Assembly: GCF_000764305.2 (NCBI RefSeq)
Contig: NW_025941668.1
Coordinates: 231,503-295,502, forward strand
Length of the DNA: 64,000 nucleotides
Direction: 5' to 3'
From: Hyalella azteca
Taxonomy: Eukaryota > Arthropoda > Malacostraca > Amphipoda > Hyalellidae
Made by a program: the position numbers and the translations under genes. Positions 1 to 12,095 of the stretch are shown in pieces (position 1 is the first letter of the stretch; each line of letters starts with the position of its first letter). The notes under the pieces are model-generated. The model saw only the letters and a program-made list of their open reading frames with translations, was not told where the DNA came from and ran no database searches.

Positions 1-989
1 TTGACCGTACTAAAAAGTACACTGAGCGGATTCAAAATTCAATGGTATGCTTGTTCAGATATTGTGATTGATTTGTTTGCAACTAAACTAATCATTAAAA
101 ATAATGGAACTGATGAGTTCTATCCAATTGATTGTTTACCAGTGCAATAGTGAAGATGCACAAATGATGGAAGTGGGTTTTTTTGCTGTCTTCAATCTCT
201 TAAGCTGGTGTCTATATATTATTTTTGATAATAATAATTTTCAATGATTCATCTTTGCATTAGTGTTAATTCATTTCTAGTACATGTGCATGTACATATA
301 TATACCTATTCAAATTGATATCTAATACATGTGCATATGCTTTTATATATCAATGAAGTATCCACTTGTATTTTTTCTGACAATTGTATGTGTATGACAG
401 CAAGCTGTGCCCACTCAACTCCCGTGCCTTGCTTTGAAAGACATTGCTAACGTGGAAAAAGCTTTGGCTGCTCCTTCACACTTTGTCTCAGACTATTCTA
501 TGGTGAGGCAATTAAGATTCTTCTTTTTCCATGAGAGGTTTTTAGTGTCACTTTAATACATGTGTTGACTATACCTTATTTTAAAAAGAATAGTTTCTTA
601 TCTCCCTTGTTAGTAATTATTATACATCATCTTTGGTGTTATCAAACTCGATTCTTGCATTAAAAAATGAGCTGTTTATTTGCTGTTGAAAAAAATGCGC
701 TGTTTTATATTGAGCTGTTTGTAAGCAAAGAAAGAATTTTTACAAAAAAAAAATCATTATCTTATGTTACTAACTATAAATTGCTTAATACTGCTGAGCC
801 TTGGTTGCAATTTGGTGCATAATTTTCTTTAGATCACTGCATCTATTATTAGTTTACATGTGAGCTGTGATATTCATAGTGTTTTACTTGCAGATGTTGC
901 AGGCCTGCAATGCGTGTTCCTCTGCCGTAAAAAACATCTCAGTGCATCCGAGAGATGACCTCCTAGTAACGTTTGCTGTCCGGGCATGA
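1..989 (+). CDS. Unidentified gene, last three coding exons (5' part outside window)
   Basis: Three exons join in phase 0: 1-44 (partial, donor GTATGC), 401-502 (acceptor TATGACAG, donor GTGAGG) and 894-989 (acceptor CTTGCAG, stop TGA at 987-989). The joined frame is open and gives about 79 residues. They begin with D-R-T-K-K-Y-T-E-R-I-Q and end with L-L-V-T-F-A-V-R-A. The composition is that of an ordinary soluble protein; no membrane segment, repeat or catalytic motif is visible in this tail. I do not recognise the family. A polyadenylation signal lies 237 bases past the stop. That these are real exons is inferred from clean splice sites, matching phases and the open frame through all three; the function is unknown. 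Confidence 0.6.
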
Positions 990-1225
990 TGATTCCTGGA
1001 AAAAACTTCAACTTGAAAAAAAATATTATAGGTGATTGCATTCTTTTTGATAGGTACTATTTAACTTTTATTTCTGCAATAACTCATGCAAACGAAGATT
1101 CTATTTATCTTGAATAATAAGCATGCCACTACTTATTGTGAGCTAAAATTTAAACGTTGAGTAAAGCTGTAAATCCTGCTGAGGCAGAAGCACCCAAATT
1201 GTCTGAGGTACTTTTGTATGATATG

Positions 1226-1231
1226 AATAAA
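1226..1231 (+). terminator. Polyadenylation signal of the first gene
   Basis: AATAAA lies 237 bases downstream of the TGA at 987-989, a usual distance for a short 3' UTR. It is the first perfect copy after the stop, but cleavage cannot be seen from sequence alone. Confidence 0.5.
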
Positions 1232-4200
1232 GTCAATCCTATCTTTAGTGGCCTATAAGGCAGGGAAAAATAATTTCTGTGGTTGTTTTGTACCTTGTTA
1301 CTCATTTCAGGTATAGTGTTTACATTGTGTCATGATCAATTGCAAGAATTGTTGTATTCAAATGTTTAAATTTTCAATTTTCCTGCATGATGTGTCCAAA
1401 CCATTTAAGCTTTAATGTGATAAATAGAAAGAAGTTTTGTGTCAAACAATTAGTACTTAAGGACAAAAAACCCCTCCTAGTTTGCGCTTCCTTTAAATGA
1501 TGGTGATTGTTTAGTGAACCTACCATTGCTGCTCGCGTCTCTTCATCTTTGTTCATTGGTTGGCTTCATGGCAGGTGCTTTGTAACTTTCCAGAATCTCT
1601 GCTTTTAGCCGCAGGTGTACGAGTTGAATTAGTGAAAAGATTGAATATTTTATTGCTACCACTAAAATTTGTAAAACTATTGTCAAAATTTACAGTTAAC
1701 TACATTGTTTACTACCTATACTGTTTGTAGCAGGTAAATTTTACCATCCTAGCAGCCTTCGAAATTCTTCATAAAGTTTAAATTTTCTCATACATTATCC
1801 AGTTATTAAATTTTTGTATGCTTCTCTCATCATTGTTATGTGCTTCGTATTGAATTTATATTTTCTGTGTCTGTCTAACGTTTTTTTAATGGCCGTTTTC
1901 ACGTCGCTGTACATAAAGTTCTAGTGTTGAGGATCGACGATGTGTGCGTGGCAGTGTTATTGGATCATAATAAATGTTTTGCAGTTTTTACTGATCACTG
2001 TTCAGTTGTAATAGACCGAATTCTTGTGAAAGTTGTGAGACAACGCTAGAAAACTGAGTACTCTTCATCTGAAGATTGAAAATATTTTCATTCGATTATT
2101 TTAAGTTCCATTAAACTGAAGACAATAATTTGCGATAAGAATGTATTTTGAATAATTTTCAATCGCAATGTAATGAGACGTGTGCCATGAAGTTGACTGT
2201 ATTGTTCAGTTTATTTTCTAATAGAAGACTGATTATTGTTTGTTAGTCTATATATTCAAATTAGTGAGTCATTTTTTTATATCTGGCTGGAATCTCTGAT
2301 GCTTACTCCTGTGCAGTTGGGTATTTTTTAAATTCGGCTGCAGAACAAGACATGATTCTGCCGCTTCAAAGCGCTTTTCTCTAGCTGGGTTGAAGCGCCT
2401 TAAAATATTCCGATTTCGATCTAGAGATGTTAGATAGAATTATGTGCAAAGAAAGAAACTAACGATTGAAATTACTATTTTCATTTGATGGGTTTGTAAG
2501 CTTCTAATCTACGCAGAGCTTTTTTGTAATTTTTATTTCAAGATATATTGGCGCTATCGTCAATAATTCGTGTAAGTTTGCAATTCTGCATCCATCCATT
2601 ATTCTCATTAGAACCTAAAATCCTATACTTCATACGTGATCGTCGATACTGACTCCTTCGTCTCATCTTTTTTTTTTTTTTTGACGAGATTGAAATACTG
2701 CAGGTTCAATGTAACTCCATTCACTTTTATCATTTTAAAAGCGAAGGCGATAGGTATTGATTTTATGTTGGCCATTTACATCGGTCGTTGTGGTTCCATA
2801 TCTTGTGCTACATCCTATGAGATGGTAATGGCTGTGTAAGTTTTAAGTAGGCTGACGATGTGAGAACTAAGTTGACAAACAAATAAACTTGTGAATTGTC
2901 AACTAATTATCAATTTTACTCTTGCCGAATGGGAACTTCATCGAAAGAAAAGTGACGTCAACACGAAGTTGATCCTGAATGCTGGTAATATGTGGTTACT
3001 GAAACTGAATGGACAAATGCACTGAGATAAACGGCAGGGTTGGTTCTTAGCCAGCCTACTTGCTGCTCTCTAGCTTTTGATATTAATATTTACTGACCTC
3101 TGTTGCCGCTTCCGGTCCTTTTTGCGCTATCAGTAAGGGATGCCGGTAGTTAGTGCGGCGTCTCCACGTTGCTGGCAATGGGAAGGATGCAATATTAGTA
3201 AGGGCATACACGAGTCCGTCAATAATAGTGAAATGGTAATTGATGTGTGCAACACTGATATGATAGAGCCCTATTTTGATTGCATAGCTTGTTACTGATG
3301 CGAGCGATGGCGTCTTCTCGCCATCTCCCAAGTGGCATGAGGTATATTATAGGAATATTTTTCTCCAAGGAATAGTTTACTCTCACAGTCACTCTGTTAG
3401 CATCATCTATTCAATACAGGTGTTGTTGAAGACCAGAGCATCATTCTTATTAACAAATTAATTATGGTTCTTCTCAATTTGTCAAATTAGACTTTTTGTA
3501 GGCCTTAAAAGTTTGAATATGAAGTTTCCTCCACGAGGAAAGTTTCACGTGGCCTCAAATCCTACAAATAATCTACTTCGTCAAATCGAGATGAACAAGA
3601 CTTGTTAATAATTGCGCCGTGATGTTCGAGCAAACCTGTGTTAAGGAACTACACAAGCCCAAATACACCAATATTAGCACTCTTATCTATTTCTGAACAA
3701 TACAGTGAAGAGCGCAGTGCTTCCTGTGTCAGCTTCGACAACTAAACGTTCAAAATCATCTTGCTGCTTAACTTTTCTCTTCTGGCCTTCACTGTATGTT
3801 CTCCCTTCTGGCTCTTTCCACTTTGCTTCGCAATTTATTATTTTTGGTTCGCCAGTGTATACAAGGAACTGCCGCGACACAGCTACTTGTGAAAATTTCA
3901 TTCTTCTGGAGACCTTGTTCGTAAATAATTTTTTTCTACCTTATTCCTCAATAGTTGGTCCTTGCGCTTCTCTCAATTGTTGATAAAATGTTTCAGAAAA
4001 ATGAGATCAAAGCAACGCAATGCCCGAATCATCTTCACATTATTGGTTGTTGTGAGCGTCCAAAAATCAATTGTTGGTCGTTTAAGATAAATTTTCATTT
4101 ACAGATCAACGTGGAAAAGTATGAAATTTTTTATTGAAATATCCTTCTCATGAGTACAGTAAAACTGAATTAGATACAATACAAGAATGAATGGACGATA

Positions 4201-4510
4201 CGCATCATGAAAACTTTGATGCTGTTAAATACAATACTTCTTAAATTAAAGCACTGCGATAATATTGGAAAATTTACGCTTTAGAAAGACCGATTTGAAA
4301 TTTAACCTCATGGCAACGTTGTGGTGCAGCGTCGTTTCCCTTAATTTGCTCGACCAGCGAAACGAGTTCAAAACGTATTCGACCAGCGTCGTTTCCCTTT
4401 CCCCATACCGTGGTCGAGACGAACACCTTTTCAAGATATTCAGCATCCAGGAACCGATGTTCCTTCGTTGCTGAATGTTTAGCTCACAATCCTCGGCCAT
4501 GTGATGACGG
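1232..4510. other. Intergenic DNA, no gene recognised
   Basis: AT-rich sequence with only short chance open frames on both strands, none with a recognisable motif or convincing splice structure. I see no RNA gene and no clear transposon ends here. Confidence 0.55.
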
Positions 4511-4519
4511 GTACTGTAC

Positions 4520-4660
4520 ACTCTCAACCCTCTGTTGACATCAGAATAACCCTCTCGACCCTCTGTTGACATCAGAATAACGCTCTCGACCCTCTGTTGA
4601 CATCAGAATAACGCTCTCGACCCTCTGTTGACATCTAAATAGCGCTCTCCTCCCACTGTT
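4520..4660. repeat. 31-bp minisatellite, about four copies
   Basis: The motif CCCTCTGTTGACATCAGAAT recurs at 4528, 4559, 4590 and 4621, a strict 31-bp period, with a decayed fifth copy after 4650. The middle copies differ by one or two bases. On the minus strand the array reads as a repeated peptide (V-I-L-M-S-T-E-G-R), which is a by-product of the repeat and not a gene. Confidence 0.85.
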
Positions 4661-5079
4661 AACATTAGAGTACAATATACATAGAAGTGTCGGCACTGAA
4701 GAAAAAGGGCTCGTGGCGGAGTCTAACCAAGAGGACGCTGCTTGCTTGATCGTGCGTGCTTCATAGGGCGGCAAGGTCGTCACTGAAAACAAGTACCAAC
4801 ACTGGAAGTGTGCGGTACTAAAAAAACATTCGGCGTCTCTTGTACTTTTCAAAATAGTGCATTAATGCAGCGAGGTTGATGAGACACGGTGAGTTGGGAA
4901 TTGTTTGATCGTCTAGTATACATACATATTCGATATGGGGTGACCTGGTCTAGCGAATAACAAAAATAGATTGATCCGGGCATTAGCACGTGTTCGCTCG
5001 TTTGATATTTTAAGGTTGGTTCAATGAAACCGAGATTCTAATTAATCAAAGTTCCCTATATTCCATAGAACTTGGGGTT

Positions 5080-6074
5080 TGAAAAACAAATTCACTCAAT
5101 TACTCGTTAGACATTTTTCTGAACTTCATAAATTTCGTTCGAATCTGGTCTGTAGTTTGGAAGAAATTTCTTGACCACTGCGAATTTTGGCCCATATCGC
5201 CATATAACTCACGAATGGTGGCGAAAATCAAAATTTTTTTCATGAGCTAAACAATACCGTTAGGTTCTAATGAATGCTTGAACCAAGTTTCATCGAGTTG
5301 AGTTCATTAGTTTGGGAGATATTCCTTGATCATTGAGTTTTTAGAATCTAAATTTACGGGACGACTGAAATAACCCAGCATTGCCCAATACCAGCATAAT
5401 TTTCATACTTCACCCCGTGCGTAAGCATGCTGCAGAGCAAATTAGCCAACATGATTACTTGATAAGGTGATGCGACAGTCAGGTGCGGGGCCGTTCCCAT
5501 TTACGGCAGTCTGGTGCGGTCTGCGGACCCTGTGGCTTACGGCATTTGTAAGAAGTGAAGGTATGGGCTTAAATCATTGGTGTAGGAGCTATTGGGCGTA
5601 ATCAGTTTGGAGTATCAGCTTGTGGGCTGAGGCATTGCTTGTTTCAAGCTGGTGTGGCGAGATGAGGCAAGTAAGAACAGCTGCATATGTGTTAGGCTGA
5701 CTATTTCTATTGCATGTAGAGGGTTGTCATTGGCTCTTGGGCTGATTTAAGAGTCAAATTTTTGGGCTACGGCAGCGCTCCCAAATTTAAGGCAGCGAGT
5801 CCGGCCGTTATCATTGAATCTAAATTTACGGCCGCGAGTACGACCGTAAATTTAGCCATGACGTAAACCCAGGAGAACCTAAAAAACACCCATATCTGGG
5901 TGAAAAATCCTTCGCTGGGAGTCATGTGCTGCACGTGTTCTGTACAAATTTATCGTCAAACAAACTTTGGAACTTCGGACTGCCACCTCCCTACGACCCC
6001 TTCCTTCCCCATCTTCCCCCTAGATCTTTCCAGCGCCCCCAGGTGGGCGGCACCGCCCACTTTGGGAACCACTG
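5080..6074. mobile_element. Decayed hAT-type non-autonomous element, 5' end not found
   Basis: The right end (6059-6074) reads TTTGGGAACCACTG, the inverse of the CAGTGGTTC ends of Charlie/Tip100-like hAT elements. The last 250 bases match the right end of the complete copy at 29576-31193: the shared stretch holds GTAAACCCAGGAGAA, a GCTGGGAGTCAT block and TGCTGCACGTGTT in the same order. Parts of 5080-5340 resemble the internal arms of that copy. About 5390-5810 has no counterpart there and may be a later insertion. No left end with CAGTGG was found, so the start is approximate and no target duplication can be assigned. Confidence 0.6.
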
Positions 6075-6540
6075 GTCTAGTCTAACCTCTTATATTGCAG
6101 GTGCATTCGTGCTAGGTGACAACTTACGTAGTTACTACTCGAAAAAAAGTCTTAAGAGAAATTGGTTATTAAGTGCTCAGTAATTATGGTTATCAGTTCC
6201 AAGCACTCTCAACGTTTAGGTTGAGAAATCTTTTCTTCGTGAAAGCATTTATTTTTCTACGCGGCCAAGAGATTGCAAGTGACTGCATCTCTCAGCAGCG
6301 TATCATAGAGTCGGTAGATGTAAATTAGTCGTTTGAGTTTAGAAAATAATCGTTCCGCAACAGAAGGCATTGAAACACAAATCCTACTTTGCTTTCATGC
6401 GAAAACTGCCCAAATTTCCAAAAAGCCAGAAAACCGTATATGTTTACGATTATTTATTTGCAGTAAATTAAATTCTCGACTAATTAACTAAACGCTCCGT
6501 TCTTCTGGAACATAAAAAAGGCCCATGAGATGACCTAAAG

Positions 6541-6810
6541 GCAGGGTGGCCCAGTGGTTAAAGTTCAGAGTACCAAGATTGACGCACTATAGAGAGGCGC
6601 GGGTTCGATCCCAGCTCTGTGCGCCAGTTTCTGGTCAGAATCGGCAAGGAGGCCGGGCGGTTAAGCACAGCAGAATTGTAGCAGCGACTTGTGAGTTCGA
6701 GACCGCAAAATGCTGTGAATGTTCTGCGATGTTAAGAATCGGCGACATGCCTACGGCCTACTAAACGCTGAAACCGCTATTATTATTATTATTATTATAT
6801 TATTATAATA
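6541..6810 (+). mobile_element. tRNA-derived SINE
   Basis: An RNA polymerase III A box (TGGCCCAGTGG, 6547-6557) and B box (GGTTCGATCC, 6602-6611) are spaced as in tRNA-derived SINEs. A tRNA-unrelated body follows, then an (ATT)n tail at about 6778-6806. A second copy lies inverted at 29261-29515, with the same body motifs (CAGAATCGGCAAGGAGGC, AAGCACAGCAGAATTGTAGC). The open frame across the element (M-A-Q-W-L-K...) occurs in both copies only because the DNA is shared; it is not a gene. The sequence after GAATCGGCGACA resembles the LINE 3' tail at 12030. Confidence 0.85.
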
Positions 6811-9057
6811 ACTTTGAAATCCATAGTACTGAAGAATTTCACTCAATATGATGTAATATTTAAAAAATTGAATGGAAAACTTTATTTTGGATTTATTTAT
6901 AGAGAAGTTCTACCGCAAAATCGTGTAAATGAATTCGAGAATCGAGATTTAATCCTTCGATAACATTTGACTCGTACATGTTTCCTCAACAATCGTAATA
7001 CTATTTATTTGAATCAATTTTACAATACTTATGCCTTTTATTTGAGAGCAGTAATCAATAAGCTATAGGCACTTATAGGCATGCCTGCAAATATGTTTGG
7101 TGCTATAAGGTGAGCTATGTCATCACAGTTAACATAAGAAATAATTGCTCAAAAACGCATCCACTACTCAAATTAATGAATTTTGATTAGAAATTGCCGT
7201 GAAATACGAATTTTCTTTGAATTTATTGAGAAAACTAATTCGAGGGAAGCTAAACAAAATATATGAAACGCTGACCCTTGTGCGGTAAATCATTAAGATA
7301 AAATCAACAACGACCATCCCCGGGATGAAAATAAAAAATTATAAGTTTGAATGATTTAATTTGAGTCTTGTTTCAATGGGTGAGCCCTATAATTTTATAC
7401 ATCAGCAAACGTTGTCACTCTAATAAGCATAATGATTATCAGCCGCCATAACTGAGTGCAAGCTGGTATAATGCAAGCTCACTAAGAAAACATGGCAGTT
7501 GATATTGCCGAAATACACTCTCCTAACCATCTCCGCCTGACATGAGTAACCGGAACAATATTGTCACAAGCCTACTTCACGAAAAAGATACGTTCTAGTG
7601 AGCGTAAATTGACTTCAAATGTTTGCCGCCACGTACGACAACTTTGCAATGTTCTCTGTTGCGTGCAAACGTCCTCAGGTTGTTACACCCAATAGTTTAC
7701 GTATAATTTAGGTTGAAAGTTATGTTCCTGGAGAGTGACATACGGCGGGAGAGGGTTAAGTTCGGAGGAGCTGGGCTCTGCGAATTGTGGAGCGTTATTC
7801 GTTTTTAGTTACTCTTCAATGTATTCACTTGTCATCTGTATTTATGAATCCCAATTTTTATAACATTATTCTAGGTTGAATAATTCCAAATTATGGTATA
7901 AAAATTATTCCTGTTCCCTTTGCATACATTAAGCGGCATCTTCTTGGTATTAGTGCCTATACTTCATTTGAACCTAGAATCACCGTCCTGCCTCACGAGT
8001 AAAGTTTCATTTATTTACACGGAAGATCCTTTGTTGAAGAATGCGACAAAAATCAGCCACAGAAAACTGATCGCAAAAAAATATTTTATGGCTAACTATT
8101 TGAATCTATTATTACATTTTCATATCATTGTTAGTACGCGAAAGTGTTAGCTAGTGTGTTGGAATATATCTCAAGGCAATATTGGATTTCAGTATTTTTC
8201 AGCATACGTGTTTCAGTTTCTTAATGCCCTATCTCCACGTAAAAAGAATTTTTACAGCCAATAAATTAGATTTCTAAGAGGCCATGACCCTATACCCGGA
8301 ATTAAGCGAACAAAAATTAGCCTATTGACTAACGAATACTCTAAACGTTTAACCTTCTCGCTTCTCCAAGGTTCATCATAGTATCTATGGGAACTGAATA
8401 CGAATTCAAATAACGCCTTTTAATGATCCAGATATAGACTGTGACACCCATCTAGGTAGGTAGTCATAAAATTTCTTCACCGTTCCAACGATCGCACGAA
8501 TAAGTGGAATCATTGTCGCAACAATTGACGTCAATTCCCGTCACAGTTTTTTATAACTGAATGCAAGCATTTAATGCCTGCTCAAAAATAAAGTATAGCT
8601 GTTGATGTTACCGAAGAAATGACCTTTGTTAAGAGGAGCCTTCATTAAACTGTAGAGCCTTATTCTTCTTTAGCTATTCATCTATGCATTTGCATGTAAT
8701 CAGCATTCATTAATAGGCATTTTCACAAGTTGACTATATTGGCGATACCGATATTAAATTCTATATTATAATTATTCTACATATGGATTTCCAATCTATA
8801 TTTCTTCTAGGCTTCAAGCGAGTGCGCATGGTATCATCCTCTAAAATGCAATTTCAAGTAACCTTTCGGCCGCACAAATTAATCTACAATTATAGTATTA
8901 ATGTATTATTGTGACGTGAAGGTTGTGGTCGCACCGCCCCTCAAAAACTGAACATAAAGAAATAACTTATCCCTAACTATTGTAATCTGTTGAGTCTTAA
9001 TCGCAGCAACGCTTGAATGCGATAGTGTTTTAGCTATAGCGTGTTGTTTTATAACAA

Positions 9058-9145
9058 CATTATCATAACATATTGATCTCAGCGCTGAAGTGTAGGCCTG
9101 ATGTGGCCTGTCGCCGATTCTTTTCCTTTTCGTGCTTGTTCACAG
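9058..9145 (-). mobile_element. LINE 3' tail fragment
   Basis: On the minus strand this reads GAATCGGCGACAGGCCACAT, then CAGGCCTACACTTCAGCGCT and a TGTTA-like tail. It is the inverted counterpart of 11990-12095 and lies just downstream, in element orientation, of the reverse transcriptase remnant at 9246-9440. Confidence 0.6.
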
Positions 9146-9245
9146 AAGATCTAATAACGTTTCATTTGACCGGATTTTTTCATTACTGACGATAGTTTCA
9201 AGTAGCTACTAGACTTCCACCGAGTTCGATATGGTGCTAGGCATT

Positions 9246-9440
9246 TCAAATCTGAACATATATAATATATTTTTCCATAGCTTTATCTAGGCTGTTCTTG
9301 AACGCGTTCATACTTGGAGCGCCAACTATGTCATTGGGGAGGCTGTTCCACATGTCGGCGATTCGAAGCAAGAAGAAATTTTGTCGCGTGGAGAAGTGGC
9401 AGCGCAGTTTTTTTAGTTTATAGCCGTGGCCCCTTGTGTA
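9246..9440 (-). pseudogene. LINE reverse transcriptase, C-terminal remnant
   Basis: The complement of 9440 to 9246 reads open to a stop and carries the familiar tail of arthropod non-LTR reverse transcriptases: T-R-G-H-G-Y-K-L, then F-F-L-L-R-I-A-D-M-W-N-S-L-P, D-I-V-G-A-P-S and a final F-K-N-S-L-D-K helix. Everything upstream of this tail is missing, so it is a 5'-truncated insertion. The tail at 9058-9145 on the same strand is probably its 3' UTR. Clade (CR1 or Jockey-like) cannot be settled from this short piece. Confidence 0.75.
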
Positions 9441-10869
9441 TCAAGCAGATTTCAGACTTTAACAACTTTATGCGTTTAAATTACATTGTGCCATCTCCAC
9501 GTTTAAAGGATTTTCAGTGTCAAGAAATTAGGCACCACACTAACATGCCGAGACACTATCCGCTATCTACTTAAAAATAGCTTTTGTCCTTACTAAGGCC
9601 CTAAACGTTAAACATCCTCGCTTTTCCATTGTTCACCACCGTTCTAATGGGAACTAATGAAAAACTAAGAAGTATAATCGCAGAAATCACGACCATTGAT
9701 GATCCAGATTTAAACTGGTTAAAACATTTTCTCATATAGTATCTACAACATTTTATTGCTCGTTGTATTAATTGCAATTAATACTGCACCAATAAATCTC
9801 CATTCCAGCCACAGCCTCTATATGACTGAACGCAAGCTATAATAATACATACTAACGAATAAACGAATAAAACGCAGCGGCTGATATTTCCGAAGAAAAA
9901 GTGTTTTTAGTTCGCAGTAGCTGTGTTTGTGGAATTTTGGAGCGTTATGCATCTTTAGGTTTAGGATTACTCAAAGGCTCAATCAATTCAATGTGTTTGC
10001 GTGTTTTTATAGGCATTTATGAATGAGTATTTTAACATACAGCGTGCATATCGCCAAACTAGCTAAAGGTCCCTTCCAGTCAGCGATAGTATTCAGTATG
10101 TGGTGCATAAAATATTGTTAATTATTGTTGACTCCCCTCGTCTCAAGTTCAGAGAACATGTCAAGCAAACGCCCATAGGGCATAGCTTGTCCCAAAAAGT
10201 TCAGTAAAGTTGTGTGCATCGCGCCAACTATTGCGTAGAATATATGTGGCATTCATTTGAAGCTACAAAAGTCTGAAATGAGCTCCTACTTCCCTACCCT
10301 ATAACCACTGTCAAGGGGATGAAAATTTTACAAAATGAAGCCCTCAATCCATATCCATATGGCGGTGGCCATATACGCAACGATTTTTTACGTGTTTAAA
10401 CATAATATTGTAAATAATTACAGTTATTCATCCATTAACTTGATATTGTATTCGAATCTGCAAGAGGACGTCCTGATCTCTCCGTGCAGGCCGTGAGGCA
10501 TCGATCTTGCGAAAATATTGAACTCCTAAGTCACATATCTACACAATCCAAATGCAGAGTGTTTCTCCGACGGTTATGGGCGCATCAGCCGATCACTGAG
10601 GATTTTGTGATTGATGAAGGTGCCCGTGTGGTCTAAAATTGGTCCAAGCTGCGCTCATAATTAGCTGCGATCGGTGCGATGCCGTGAAGTGTTATACGTA
10701 AAATGTTGGCCGACCACGGAGTATCGCTGGTCACGACACGGTCATCCACTCTGTAGCTGTTCAGGTCTGGGGCAGCAGTCAATAACGACTAAAACATTCG
10801 AAGCGCACGTTGCTGCTGTCAACTTTTCTCGCCTCAACGGACGCCATGAAAAATTGTGCAGTGCTGCTT

Positions 10870-11045
10870 CTGACGCCATTGTAAACTGCACACAGTAGCT
10901 GTTAGCGCTGCACCCAACTGTACTGAGTGTAGGACATATAGCAGCTGTCAGCGTTGTACACAATAGCAGTTGAGTTTTACACGCCAGTTGTTAGCGCTGC
11001 ACACAAAGGCTGCCAATAAGTTGTTAGCGCTGCACACAAAGGATG
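10870..11045. repeat. Short irregular repeats around GTTAGCGCTGCACACAA
   Basis: GTTAGCGCTGCAC recurs at about 10900, 10990 and 11025, the last two as GTTAGCGCTGCACACAAAGG, with related CAGCTGTCAGCGTTG between them. Spacing is irregular. GCAGCGCT-type palindromic cores are included. No function can be assigned. Confidence 0.6.
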
Positions 11046-11989
11046 CACACAATTAAGGGCTGCCCAATAAGAAATGTAGGAGAAATACATAAAAACACTG
11101 GAGCACTTAGCCATGCACGCGAAAACAATGGCTTGCACAGACCAATTGTAAAATAATGTACGGTTTCTGTGCATTATGATTATATTATAATATTATGCAT
11201 TAGATTTTGTATGAAGGTAAAAATTACGCTCTGGCTCCGTTACAGCAATAACGGCCAGGATGACATGAACAGGGTCTAGAAACAGGCAGTAACTAATAAC
11301 AGGCAAAGTAGCTAGTCCATGTGACTACACGCACTACTGAGTTCTAATGACTATTGAACTCCTTTCCTTGTTCATCACACATGCAATGGGAATTAATGAT
11401 TGATTAGAAATTTAAATCTCTTCAATCACAACTCTTGTATTCTCCATACATAGACGGTTTAGCACTTATATTATAAAATTTCTGCATCATTTCAATGATC
11501 GTAGTATTGTTGCTATTAATAATGCACCAATTGATTTCTACTCCCGTCACAGCCGCTATAACTGAACGCAAGCTGGTATAATGCATGCTCACTAATAAAA
11601 CAAGGCAGTTGCCATGTTTTATGTATTCCATGCAATTCAATGTATTCATTTGTCATCAGTATTTGTGAATCCCAATTCTTGTATAACATTTATCTGGGTT
11701 GAATAATCCCAAATTATGGTATAAAAATTCTTCCTGTTCCCTTTGCATACATTAAGCGGCATCTTCTTGGTATTAGTGCCTATTCTCCATTTGAACCTAG
11801 AACCGCCGTCCTGCCTCAAGAGCAAAATTTCATTTATTTATACATAAGGTCCTCTATTGAAGAATGCGATAAAATCAGCCCCAGCAAATTGCTCACAAAA
11901 ATATTTTATGGCTAGCTATAAGAATCTATTATTACATTCTCATAATAATGTTAGTACGCGAAAGTGTTAAATTAGCTAGTGTGTCGGCT

Positions 11990-12095
11990 GTGCCTTGTTC
12001 AGTGACCAAGGCACGAAAATGAAACGAATCGGCGACAGGCCACATCAGGCCTACACTTCAGCGCCGAGATCACTATGTTATGTTATGTTATATGT
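11990..12095 (+). mobile_element. LINE 3' tail fragment with (TGTTA)n end
   Basis: The stretch carries GAATCGGCGACAGGCCACAT and CAGGCCTACACTTCAGCGCC and ends in a short ATGTTATGTTATGTTATA array, like the simple-repeat tail of many LINEs. It is inserted in the right-hand half of the duplicated block, at a place where the left-hand half has none, so it postdates the duplication. Confidence 0.6.

Noticed and set aside
3705..3983. Overlapping frames on both strands near 3.7-3.9 kb
   Set aside because: Short, no motif, no splice signals; mirror frames of the same stretch.
6541..6620. tRNA gene
   Set aside because: A and B boxes are present, but the flanking sequence does not fold into a clear cloverleaf, and the unit continues into a SINE body with a simple-repeat tail and a second copy elsewhere.
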